A stretch of DNA of 14,355 bases from an uncultured Alphaproteobacteria bacterium (GTDB lineage Bacteria; Pseudomonadota; Alphaproteobacteria; UBA7985; CAJQQZ01). The DNA lies in NCBI GenBank assembly GCA_905480445.1, contig CAJQQJ010000196.1, positions 1 through 14,355 of the forward strand, read 5' to 3'. The stretch's first letter is position 1; each line of letters begins with the position of its first letter. Below are positions 1 through 7,637 of the stretch, piece by piece. The notes under the pieces were generated by a model that worked only from the letters and a program-made list of their open reading frames with translations, was not told where the DNA came from and ran no database searches. A program made the translations under genes and the position numbers.

Positions 1-437
1 CTGGAAAGCGCCGTTACGAGTGGGCCAGGGCCTTTGCCTTCCGTATTTGTAGCAAGAACCAAAACAGAGATCGTGGGTTCTTCATCAAGCAAGTTAAGCA
101 ACTCTTCGCGGCGTTCGCCTTCTCTCAAAAACAAGACCGGCATAATGTCTGAGAGCTCTTGGGCCAGAGCGCCAAATTTTTGCAAAAGAACTTCAGCTTC
201 TTCGCGAGCTTCTTCTTGCATTAAATTACCCACGGACAGCCAGTGTTGGAAGTCTGAAGGTTCAACCACATAGAGTAGGGCCACACGGCCATTGGTTTTC
301 TTAGCCCTTTTAGCAGCAAAGTGCAGAGCAACGTTCATCTCTTCTGAGTCGTCAACGACAACCAAGAATATACGTTCGCTACCAAGAGAGGCACTATCGC
401 TGCTTTCAGCAGACTTGCTATTTTCGTCCGTCGTCAC
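1..437 (-). CDS. Universal stress protein (UspA family), C-terminus beyond the window
   Basis: This is an incomplete gene: 145 codons are visible and the 3' end lies past the left edge. The start is GTG at 437-435, with an AAGGA-type ribosome binding site six bases upstream. After a short polar Ser/Glu/Asp-rich leader of about 22 residues comes the first Usp beta strand, IFLVVVDDSEEMNVALHFAA. The Asp-Asp-Ser after the hydrophobic strand and the following helix are typical of the Usp nucleotide-binding fold. Later segments GRVALLYVVEP and ISVLVLATNTEG match the second and fourth strands of that fold. Usp proteins are cytoplasmic and often bind ATP; the partner of this one is unknown. It lies 14 bp after the TIGR02186 gene and is probably co-transcribed with it and the TSUP permease. 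The final G-rich ATP-loop and last strand fall outside the window, so I cannot tell ATP-binding from non-binding subtypes. Confidence 0.88.
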   Translation of the reverse strand, partial: MTTDENSKSAESSDSASLGSERIFLVVVDDSEEMNVALHFAAKRAKKTNGRVALLYVVEPSDFQHWLSVGNLMQEEAREEAEVLLQKFGALAQELSDIMPVLFLREGERREELLNLLDEEPTISVLVLATNTEGKGPGPLVTALS

Positions 438-451
438 GCTAAATCCTTTTT

Positions 452-1228
452 CTACGAGCGGCGGAATGCAAAGTAAGATGCATATCCGGCAACGATGGCG
501 ATGATAACACAAATTATACCATAAAGGGCAGGAGAACGGTGTGCAAAATCGTAAATCCAAGCACCCAAGCCAGCTTTTCGAACGATGAGAGGCATGCTTT
601 GGGCACCAATGAACCGGTTATTCTTTACTGTATAGAAGCCAACTGTGTAGGTGCCTGTCGGCACATTTGCAGGCAAATGTAGATCGGTACGAAACAGTTG
701 ATCGCTCAACATAGTAACGCTTCCTATGTCACTTCTGTATAGTTTAGCGGCCGCCATATTGCGAATCAAAGCCTGCTGCCACTCTTGCTCCAAATTGGGC
801 GAAAACCTAGAGTAGGCACTTGCTAGCGCCAAGTTATCAATACCGATTTCTGAGCTTTCAAGCTCTAGAGTAGAAGCAATGTCTTCAAGCGGTCTGGTTG
901 CGAAAGCCGCGTAAAAGGCGGGTGCACTTTTGAACAGTGCTGAGTTCGAATTGATCCAAACGCCGGCAATGCGCTCCTTCTTGCGTATGCGAATAGAGTC
1001 TTTCGGACCTGTGACAGTTACAATGACGTCCTTTTCTTTGCTGTCTATGGGATCGATTGCGCCAAACAGCAAAACATCGGTACCGCTAAAACCGGTCGTA
1101 ATCGGAACCAGCCTTTTACTGAGGTCTGCGACAACGTCGGCAGCAAAAGTTTTGTGTGGTGCAAATGCAATTGTAATCGCTAGAACGGCCAAAAGGCCTG
1201 TTAGTTTTGTTAAGAGTCCAAACTTCAT
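452..1228 (-). CDS. TIGR02186 family (Alph_Pro_TM) membrane-anchored periplasmic protein
   Basis: The 258-residue product has a Sec signal peptide: a basic start MKFGLLTK, a hydrophobic core to about residue 22, and a likely cleavage after TFA (residue 29). A periplasmic domain of about 200 residues follows. One membrane helix (about 234-255) and a short basic tail, FRRS, lie at the C-terminus. The opening of the mature domain (ADLSKRLVPITTGFSGTDVL), the FGAID and TVTGP segments and the late PTGTYTVGFYTV segment are what I recognise of the TIGR02186/Alph_Pro_TM family, which is largely alphaproteobacterial and has no assigned activity. I chose ATG 1228 because a strong GGGAGGA (plus-strand 1237-1243) lies 8 nt upstream. 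The frame is open 25 codons further, but that stretch lies inside the permease gene and would bury the signal peptide. The gene starts 2 bp after the TSUP stop, so translational coupling is likely. Inference: it is an extracytoplasmic accessory subunit of the neighbouring permease. Confidence 0.85.
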   Translation of the reverse strand: MKFGLLTKLTGLLAVLAITIAFAPHKTFAADVVADLSKRLVPITTGFSGTDVLLFGAIDPIDSKEKDVIVTVTGPKDSIRIRKKERIAGVWINSNSALFKSAPAFYAAFATRPLEDIASTLELESSEIGIDNLALASAYSRFSPNLEQEWQQALIRNMAAAKLYRSDIGSVTMLSDQLFRTDLHLPANVPTGTYTVGFYTVKNNRFIGAQSMPLIVRKAGLGAWIYDFAHRSPALYGIICVIIAIVAGYASYFAFRRS

Positions 1229-1230
1229 GA

Positions 1231-2148
1231 TCAATGTCCTCCCTGACCGAGAGAGAAGAGATCCGAAGGTTGGATCACCAAATCTAAACCAAGTTTGATA
1301 CACACGCCTAATACCATCAGGGCTAGGAGAATTCGCAATTGCTCGGCTTTCAGTTTAGAGCCGACACGGGCACCGAGTTGGGCACCGATAACGCCACCAA
1401 TCAAGAGCAAGAGACCCAAAACAATATCGACCGTTTGGTTTGTATAGGCCTGTTGAATTGTGACGTTTATCATCACGAAAATGATCTGGAACAGAGAGGT
1501 TCCGACAACAACAACTGTTGGCATACCGAGCAAATAAATCATCGCGGGCACGAGAACAAACCCGCCGCCAACACCCATGATTGCTGCGATCACACCGACA
1601 AAGAAGCCGATGAACAAAGGCAAAAGGGCTGAAATGTAAAGCTTTGACTTCCGGAAGCGCATTTTGAACGGCAGGCCGTGGATCCAAGTGTGCGTGTGCA
1701 GCTTTTTTCGTTTGCCGCCAGCATTTTTTTGTTTGCGCCAAGCGTTGATTGATTCGATCAACATCAGGCCGCCGATAATGCCAAGGAAAACGACGTAGCA
1801 AAGCTTAATAACCAGATCGACTTGGCCAAGGCTTTTCAAAATGGAGAACAGTTGGACGCCTGCCGTGGAACCCAAGAAGCCACCAATGGTGAGAATGAGT
1901 CCCATACGAATGTCGACATTGCCGCGTTGCCAGTGTGCCAAGACACCTGACACAGAAGAAGCAACAATCTGATTGGCCTCTGTGCTGACTGCTACGGCGG
2001 GAGGGATGCCAATGAAAAACAAAATGGGTGTCATCAAGAAGCCACCACCAACGCCAAACATGCCCGAAAGTATGCCCACGGCTGCACCCAGGCCAATAAT
2101 CAAAACAAAATTGACGGACATTTCGGCTATGGGCAGGTAGATTTGCAT
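1231..2148 (-). CDS. Sulfite exporter TauE/SafE (TSUP) family membrane permease
   Basis: This 305-residue polytopic protein has about eight membrane segments in two homologous halves. Each half carries the family signature: SGMFGVGGGFLMTP at about residues 28-41 and AAIMGVGGGFVLVP at about 188-201. Between the halves is a basic cytoplasmic loop (about 136-170) with His151, His153 and His157 and a KMRFRKSKLY stretch; it is longer than in minimal TSUP proteins of about 250 residues. Family members export or import sulfite, sulfoacetate and other organosulfur anions. The substrate here cannot be read from sequence. The ATG at 2148 has only a weak ribosome binding site. A second in-frame ATG (MSVNF, nine codons on) has none better, so the start is uncertain by nine residues. 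The gene starts 33 bp after trpS and ends 2 bp before the TIGR02186 gene, with usp next. The pairing suggests a transporter with a dedicated periplasmic partner. Confidence 0.9.
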   Translation of the reverse strand: MQIYLPIAEMSVNFVLIIGLGAAVGILSGMFGVGGGFLMTPILFFIGIPPAVAVSTEANQIVASSVSGVLAHWQRGNVDIRMGLILTIGGFLGSTAGVQLFSILKSLGQVDLVIKLCYVVFLGIIGGLMLIESINAWRKQKNAGGKRKKLHTHTWIHGLPFKMRFRKSKLYISALLPLFIGFFVGVIAAIMGVGGGFVLVPAMIYLLGMPTVVVVGTSLFQIIFVMINVTIQQAYTNQTVDIVLGLLLLIGGVIGAQLGARVGSKLKAEQLRILLALMVLGVCIKLGLDLVIQPSDLFSLGQGGH

Positions 2149-2181
2149 GTGGCTTAGTTTCTGGCCTCTAGGGGTTGATGA

Positions 2182-3219
2182 TCATGGTCTTAAGAAGCCA
2201 ACGATATCTTGAACTTCGTGTAGGATAGGCTCTGCGATCGCCGCAGCTCTCTCAGCACCATTCTTCAAAACGGTGTCAACGTGGGATTCATCCGCCATCA
2301 AACGCTTCATTTCAGTCCCTATAGGACCAAGACGTTCGACAGAGATGTCAGTTAGCGCTTTTTTGAATTCTGAGAAGGGCTGGCCGCCGTATTCTTTGAC
2401 CGTTTCCTTTGTCGACTGATTAGCAAGCGTCGAGTAGATTCCGATCAAATTGACCGCTTCTGGGCGCTCGGTTTTAACGGAGGCTAACAGCTCGTTGTTA
2501 TCATCCAGATCTTCGAGGCCTGGTATGGGCTCTGGGTCAGTTTTTGCCTTGCGGATTTTTTGCTGAAGCTCGTCTGGGCCGTCCATCAAACTGATGCGGC
2601 TGTATTCCGACGGATCAGACTTGCTCATTTTCTTAGAGCCGTCACGAAGGCTCATGACACGTGTTGAGGTGCCAAGGATAAGCGGTTCCGTCATCGGGAA
2701 GTAATCAACACCGAAATCGTTGTTGAACTTCTGCGCGATATCTCTTGTCAGTTCTAGGTGTTGCTTTTGGTCTTCGCCGACAGGCACGTGGGTCGCCTTG
2801 TAAACTAAAATGTCGGCTGCCATCAGATTTGGATAGGCATAAAGGCCGGTCGATGCATTCTCGCGGTTCTTGCCAGCCTTGTCTTTGAACTGCGTCATGC
2901 GATTGAGCCAGCCCAGTCGCGACACACAGTTAAAGATCCAAGCTAGATTGGCATGTGCGCTAACTTGGCTTTGGTTAAAAATGATTGATTTCGTGGGGTC
3001 GATACCAGCGGCTAAAAAAGCAGCGGCGATTTCACGCGTGTTGGCTTTCAGTACTTTTGGATCTTGCCAAACAGTGATCGCATGCAGATCAACGACGCAG
3101 TAAATTGCTTCGAACTCGTGCTGCAAATTAACAAAGTTGCGGATAGCTCCTAGGTAGTTGCCCAGGTGCAGGTTGCCCGTTGGTTGCACGCCAGAAAAAA
3201 TGCGCCCTTTGTTCGTCAT
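2182..3219 (-). CDS. trpS: Tryptophanyl-tRNA synthetase
   Basis: This is the cytoplasmic class Ic synthetase that activates tryptophan with ATP and loads it on tRNA-Trp. The 345-residue length is normal for bacterial TrpS. The ATP-binding HIGH-equivalent is TGNLHLGNYLGA (residues 14-25). The KMSKS loop is exact at residues 197-201 (GSKKMSKSDPS). VGEDQ at 147-151 and the LRDGSKKMSKSD context separate TrpS from TyrS. The ATG at 3219 places SGVQPTGNLHLG at the usual distance from the N-terminus; its ribosome binding site (AAGG, close to the start) is poor. The 152 bp back to murJ (3220-3371) holds no ORF, no leader peptide rich in Trp codons, and no clear terminator or antiterminator hairpin, so I see no attenuation. 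It follows murJ in the same direction and is probably part of the mutS-glnD-murJ block or has its own promoter in that gap. Confidence 0.97.
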   Translation of the reverse strand: MTNKGRIFSGVQPTGNLHLGNYLGAIRNFVNLQHEFEAIYCVVDLHAITVWQDPKVLKANTREIAAAFLAAGIDPTKSIIFNQSQVSAHANLAWIFNCVSRLGWLNRMTQFKDKAGKNRENASTGLYAYPNLMAADILVYKATHVPVGEDQKQHLELTRDIAQKFNNDFGVDYFPMTEPLILGTSTRVMSLRDGSKKMSKSDPSEYSRISLMDGPDELQQKIRKAKTDPEPIPGLEDLDDNNELLASVKTERPEAVNLIGIYSTLANQSTKETVKEYGGQPFSEFKKALTDISVERLGPIGTEMKRLMADESHVDTVLKNGAERAAAIAEPILHEVQDIVGFLRP

Positions 3220-3371
3220 AGCCTTGCCAAAAATAGATGCTGAAACCTGTAATAAAGTTTTGGGCTTATGCGCCTTTAGTTTTCTGTGGTCAAGGGTGGC
3301 CGACGGCTTCGCGCGGCTAATTTCAAACCAATTTTCTGAACCTGGATTCCGATCACATGAATTGGCGTGAA

Positions 3372-4913
3372 TTAGCTCTTTTTGGCGAGTTGACGCTTCA
3401 ACCCTCTTAGCGAAGTTGTTTTAGTCACAACTGCCAAGAGGAAGAAACAAATTAGACCTGTTGATACTAATCCGACCAGTGCCATGATCTTCGTTACGGC
3501 GTCGCCATTCAGCCAAGATTGAAACCAGGGTAGAAGGAGAAAAAGCAAGCAGGCCATCGCAAAACTGCAAAGTGCAAGCTTTGATGTTTGAACCAAAAGC
3601 TGCTTGTTCCACCACCAAAGCCCGCGTTTTCGCAGACCAAACGCCAGGAGAGCCGCATTAACCCAACCGGCAATGGATGTAGCCAAAGCAATACCAACAA
3701 AACCCCAATAGTAACCAAGAACAAGTGCCAGTATCAAATTGAGCCCAATAGTCCACAGCGCGTAATACATTGGTGTCTTTGTATTCTGTTGCGCAAAGAA
3801 GCCAGGAGCCAACACCTTCGCGAGTACGAAGCTAGGCAAACCAATGGCGTAGGCCATTAACGCCGCCGCTGTTGAAGTGGATGAGCTTCGATCGAAAGCG
3901 CCACGCTCAAAAAGCCCAATGACCACTGGTTCGGCGATAACAAAGAGTGCGGCGGTCGCTGGCAGGGTGAAAAGCAATGCCAGCTCTAGCCCCGAATTCA
4001 TCAAGTCGTTGGCTTGTTCCTTGCTATCACTACGGAATAGCGATGATAATTGCGGAAGTAAAACAACACCCAACGCAACGCCTACTAGCCCTAGCGGTAA
4101 TTGATAAACCCGATCAGCAAAATAGAGGTATGAGGCAGCGCCGGATTGTAGGGATGCGATGGCCGAACCAACGACAAGGTTGAGTTGTTGAGCGCCACCC
4201 GTCACTAGACCAGGACCGATCAAACGGAACAGCTTCTTGACCGCCTCATCTGCTTTGGGCTTCACCAATGCGAGTTTGACCGGAATGCGTCTGACAGCGA
4301 CGAACACCAACAAACACTGAGCCACTCCTGCAACCGCTACTGCGTAAGCCAGCACGTAAATAGAGGCGTAAATGAAAGGAATGACGATCAGCAGCGCTAC
4401 CAAGAAAATCAGATTTAGAACCACCGGAGCACCCGCCGCGACGGCGAACTTTCTATGGCTGTTAAGAATTCCGCTGAGATGAGCGGTTAAGGCCATGAAG
4501 ATGAGATAGACGAACATTATTCGGCTCAGGCTGACGGTTAGATCAAACTTGCCTTGATCACCGACAAACCCTGGCGCGATCAACTGAACAACAAATGGCA
4601 TGAAAATGATTGCTAGGAGAGATAACAAAGCCAAAAAAGCCGCCAAAACCATTGAGCTTCGATTGGCGAACAGCGTTGCTTCTTTCTGTCCCTTGTCAGC
4701 GAGTGTTGATGCATAGATTGGAACAAAAGCAGCCGTGTAGGCACCCTCAGCAAACAACCGCCTGAAAAGGTTAGGCAAGCGGAAGGCCATAACGAAAGCA
4801 TCAGCTGAAGTAGAAGTACCAAAGAAATTTGCGATCGTAATATCCCGCAAAAACCCTAGAATTCGGCTTACGCCCGTTAAAGCTCCTACAGTTAGAAAGG
4901 CCTTAAGTATCAC
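3372..4913 (-). CDS. murJ: Lipid II flippase MurJ (MviN)
   Basis: This is an integral inner-membrane protein of the MOP superfamily that flips the peptidoglycan precursor lipid II to the periplasmic face. Its 513 residues and about 14 hydrophobic segments fit the family. The N-terminal signature is clear: GVSRILGFLRD (residues 14-24) and LPNLFRRLFAEGA (46-58). From family knowledge, Arg17, Arg23 and Arg51 line up with the essential cavity arginines of E. coli MurJ (R18, R24, R52). The start is GTG at 4913-4911, which puts the first membrane helix at the normal distance from the N-terminus. Only a weak GGA-type binding site precedes it, and it lies 6 bp after the glnD stop, so translation is probably coupled to glnD. 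The gene is expected to be essential, which matters when judging the upstream mutS frameshift. Confidence 0.96.
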   Translation of the reverse strand: MILKAFLTVGALTGVSRILGFLRDITIANFFGTSTSADAFVMAFRLPNLFRRLFAEGAYTAAFVPIYASTLADKGQKEATLFANRSSMVLAAFLALLSLLAIIFMPFVVQLIAPGFVGDQGKFDLTVSLSRIMFVYLIFMALTAHLSGILNSHRKFAVAAGAPVVLNLIFLVALLIVIPFIYASIYVLAYAVAVAGVAQCLLVFVAVRRIPVKLALVKPKADEAVKKLFRLIGPGLVTGGAQQLNLVVGSAIASLQSGAASYLYFADRVYQLPLGLVGVALGVVLLPQLSSLFRSDSKEQANDLMNSGLELALLFTLPATAALFVIAEPVVIGLFERGAFDRSSSTSTAAALMAYAIGLPSFVLAKVLAPGFFAQQNTKTPMYYALWTIGLNLILALVLGYYWGFVGIALATSIAGWVNAALLAFGLRKRGLWWWNKQLLVQTSKLALCSFAMACLLFLLLPWFQSWLNGDAVTKIMALVGLVSTGLICFFLLAVVTKTTSLRGLKRQLAKKS

Positions 4914-4919
4914 TTTGTA

Positions 4920-7625
4920 TTATCCAGTGGTCTGCGCAAGCGCTTTAAGAATAGCGGCCTTGATCTCTTCAAGGCGTTCGTTATCGCGAATCTTTACGCC
5001 TTCTGTGTCGCCAACGTAGAAAGAATCAACAAATCTTGTGCCAAAATTCGTGATCTTGGCGGAAGAAACAGTCAGATCCATAGCGTGAAGGGTGCTTGTG
5101 ATGGCGTAGAGCACACCAGGTCTATCGCGACCAGACACCTCAACTACGGTGTGGCTACGACTGGACTTGTTGTCAAAAAGAACTCCGGCGGTAACACGAA
5201 AGACATCCATACGCCGCGGCAGGTGAGATCGACGTCCATGCAATTTTTCCAGTGCTTGTTCTCCGCCAAACAAAACCTTCTGCATTGTATTTTCCAACAA
5301 GTGCAGCTGTTCTGGCCTATCAAAAGAACCACCATAAGCGTCTCTAATGACAAAGGTATCAAGCGCCATACTGTTTTTCAAAGTATGGATTCGTGCACTA
5401 TCTATGGTGCCGCCAGCCAAGGCTATGGAGCCCGCTAATTTCGCGAACAGTCCGGGTTGGTCGGCTGTATAAACCGTGACTTTTGTATAAGCCCGGTCTT
5501 GGTTCATTCTGAAATCGACCTTAACCTTTTGACCGTCTCCTGATTTAATCAGCTCCGCATGGGCTGCTAAAGAAGGTATTTCATAGGCAAGCCAATAACC
5601 GTCATAGCCCAGGGCTACGTGACTTTTTACTTCCTCGGCGGACCAAGTGGTTAGTTCTTCGCGCAGTTGCGTAAGCCTGTCTTTAACCAACATGGCTCGC
5701 GCCTCTCCGGTTAACCCACCATTGAGTGAGAGCTCTGTCTTTCTATGGATTTCACGAAGCAATGAGACTTTCCAGCCATTCCAAACACCTGGACCAACAG
5801 CTCTGATGTCGGCGCCAGTCAAAATGTGCAACAATCGCAAACGTTCCACTGACTGAACCAGCTCTGCGAAGTTCTCGACCGTCTGAGGATCGTCCAGGTC
5901 GCGGTTGAAGGCAACCTTACTCATTTGCAAATGATTGAGAATGAGCCAGGAAACCGTGTCTGTTTCTTGATGCGACAGGCCAAACCGCGGGCAAAGTCGT
6001 TTGGCGACTTCTGCGCCTAAAATCGAATGATCACCCCCTCGACCCTTGGCAATGTCATGTAGGAAAACGGCCACATAAAGAGCACGGCGCGACAAAATGA
6101 GAGGGAATAGCTTGGCCGATAGTGGGCTTTCGTTGTCCAAAGTGCCGTGCTCTATCCGATGGAGATTGTCGACGGCAAAGATTGTGTGCTCATCAACCGT
6201 ATAATGGTGATAGCGATCAAACTGCATCTGACCAATCACTCTGGCGAAGTCAGGGATAAAGCGTCCCAAGACACCTGCTTCACTCATTCGGCGTAGCGTT
6301 TTAGCCGGATCCTTCTTTGAACAAAGCATGGAAAGGAACAGCGCGTTAGCTTCTGCGTTAGTTTGAAACTCTCTGTCGATGCGGCGGATGTTTTGGGTAA
6401 TCACCCGCAAAGCTCTTGGGTGAATAGACATGGAGTTTTTCTGTGCTACGGCAAAGATCTTCAGCAAGTTAATGGGATTTTCACTGACATCTTTGGCATG
6501 ACGTAAAGAAAGCCTGCCATTGTCAATGGGGAAGCCTTCTACAGATTTACGACCCAACAGCCGCCGAGGTAACTCTGTGAGGCTGCTGGTGGTTTGGTCA
6601 GCTTCAAGGGCAGCAATCAAAATCCGTGTGAAATCTCCGACATCTTTTGCGACCAGGAAATAACGCTTCATCAAACGTTCCACAGCCAGGGTGCCAGCAT
6701 GGTCTTTGTACTGCATCCGCTGCGCTACTTCTTCTTGCAGATCGAAAGTCAGGCGTTCCTCGGCGCGTCTGGCGACGTAGTGAAGATGAAATCTGAGTGT
6801 CCAAAGAAATATTTCGGCTTTTTTGAACTGTGCGCCTTGCGCGAGGGTGAAAACGCCGTGTTTTACTAAAAGTTCTCTGTCTGGACCACCGTACAAGTAA
6901 CGCGCTATCCAAAAAAGCGTTTGCAGATCTCTCAATCCACCTTTGCCCTCTTTAATATTGGGCTCCAGCGAGTATCGGCTTATGCCAGTTTTTTCATGGC
7001 GCAAGGCTCTTTCGCCCAATTTACCTTCGATAAAAATTGAGGCTTTGCGTGGAGCGTTGGCCGAGCGGAATTTCTTTTTCAGCTGAGTATAGTGACCTTC
7101 GGAACCTGCTATACGGCGGGCCTCAAGTAGGGAGGTTTTTACTGTTAGGTCAGCTTCGGCATATTCGATGCACTCAGCCACAGTTCTAGTGGATTGACCA
7201 ACTTTGAAACCACAGTCCCATAGCAGATAGAGCATAAACTCTATGGCTTCCGCCGTTTCTTTTAATGCTTTTCGTTTGACGAGAAACAACAAGTCTAGAT
7301 CAGAAAAAGGGGCGAGTTGACCGCGCCCATATCCGCCAACTGCTACTAATGTCAGTTGTTGCTGTCCAGGAACTTCAAAACGCGATTCTGCATAGGAAAA
7401 CAAAGTAGTCAGAAGCTGATCTGTAAAACCTGAGAGAAGTTCAGCCGCTTCAAGTCCATGAAGTCCGCTTTCATCTAAGGCGGCTTTCACATGATCTCTA
7501 GCCTCTCGGTCAGCAGATTTGACCAACAAAAGAATTTGAGCCTGTGGTAAGGCTTTCACGAGATCAGTTTTCAGTTTTCTAGCAATTACATCCAGGTGAT
7601 TCAAAACCGCTGTTGAACTGCTCAT
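4920..7625 (-). CDS. glnD: Bifunctional [protein-PII] uridylyltransferase/uridylyl-removing enzyme
   Basis: GlnD senses glutamine and adds UMP to, or removes it from, PII proteins (GlnB/GlnK), setting glutamine synthetase activity and nitrogen gene expression. Domains in order (901 residues): a nucleotidyltransferase with GGYGRGQLAPFSDLDLLFL at about 97-115, whose Asp109 and Asp111 are the metal-binding pair; a helical GlnD region; an HD hydrolase domain with HHYTVDEHT (about 473-481) and FLHDIAKGRGGDHS (about 521-534, His-Asp pair intact); and two C-terminal ACT domains (about 714-790 and 826-900), each with a Pro-Gly turn (QPGLF, RPGVL), where glutamine acts. All expected catalytic residues are present. 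I chose ATG 7625 over the adjoining TTG at 7628 because a GGAGG (plus-strand 7633-7637) sits 7 nt upstream. The ATG overlaps the mutS stop as TGATG, so translation is coupled. murJ follows 6 bp after the stop. Confidence 0.97.
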   Translation of the reverse strand: MSSSTAVLNHLDVIARKLKTDLVKALPQAQILLLVKSADREARDHVKAALDESGLHGLEAAELLSGFTDQLLTTLFSYAESRFEVPGQQQLTLVAVGGYGRGQLAPFSDLDLLFLVKRKALKETAEAIEFMLYLLWDCGFKVGQSTRTVAECIEYAEADLTVKTSLLEARRIAGSEGHYTQLKKKFRSANAPRKASIFIEGKLGERALRHEKTGISRYSLEPNIKEGKGGLRDLQTLFWIARYLYGGPDRELLVKHGVFTLAQGAQFKKAEIFLWTLRFHLHYVARRAEERLTFDLQEEVAQRMQYKDHAGTLAVERLMKRYFLVAKDVGDFTRILIAALEADQTTSSLTELPRRLLGRKSVEGFPIDNGRLSLRHAKDVSENPINLLKIFAVAQKNSMSIHPRALRVITQNIRRIDREFQTNAEANALFLSMLCSKKDPAKTLRRMSEAGVLGRFIPDFARVIGQMQFDRYHHYTVDEHTIFAVDNLHRIEHGTLDNESPLSAKLFPLILSRRALYVAVFLHDIAKGRGGDHSILGAEVAKRLCPRFGLSHQETDTVSWLILNHLQMSKVAFNRDLDDPQTVENFAELVQSVERLRLLHILTGADIRAVGPGVWNGWKVSLLREIHRKTELSLNGGLTGEARAMLVKDRLTQLREELTTWSAEEVKSHVALGYDGYWLAYEIPSLAAHAELIKSGDGQKVKVDFRMNQDRAYTKVTVYTADQPGLFAKLAGSIALAGGTIDSARIHTLKNSMALDTFVIRDAYGGSFDRPEQLHLLENTMQKVLFGGEQALEKLHGRRSHLPRRMDVFRVTAGVLFDNKSSRSHTVVEVSGRDRPGVLYAITSTLHAMDLTVSSAKITNFGTRFVDSFYVGDTEGVKIRDNERLEEIKAAILKALAQTTG

Positions 7626-7632
7626 CAATCAG

Positions 7633-7637
7633 CCTCC
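7633..7637 (-). promoter_or_regulatory. Ribosome binding site of glnD inside the end of mutS
   Basis: The coding strand reads GGAGG seven bases before the glnD ATG, within the last codons of mutS. It settles the start (ATG 7625 rather than TTG 7628). Together with the one-base TGATG overlap, it suggests that ribosomes finishing mutS re-initiate on glnD. Confidence 0.7.

Noticed and set aside
1229..1303. A 25-codon N-terminal extension of the TIGR02186 protein
   Set aside because: It overlaps the end of the permease gene, would put the signal peptide inside the chain, and ignores the GGGAGGA placed ideally for ATG 1228.
1724..1730. Another seven-base A/T run inside the TSUP gene as a second frameshift
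   Set aside because: The reading frame continues correctly through it (WRKQKNAGGKRKK) into the second conserved half.
3220..3371. Attenuator or terminator between murJ and trpS
   Set aside because: I read both strands and found no Trp-rich leader peptide and no stable hairpin followed by a T run; T-box control is not expected in this class.
7626..7628. TTG as the glnD start
   Set aside because: The ATG immediately after it has ideal spacing from GGAGG and forms the usual TGATG overlap with mutS.
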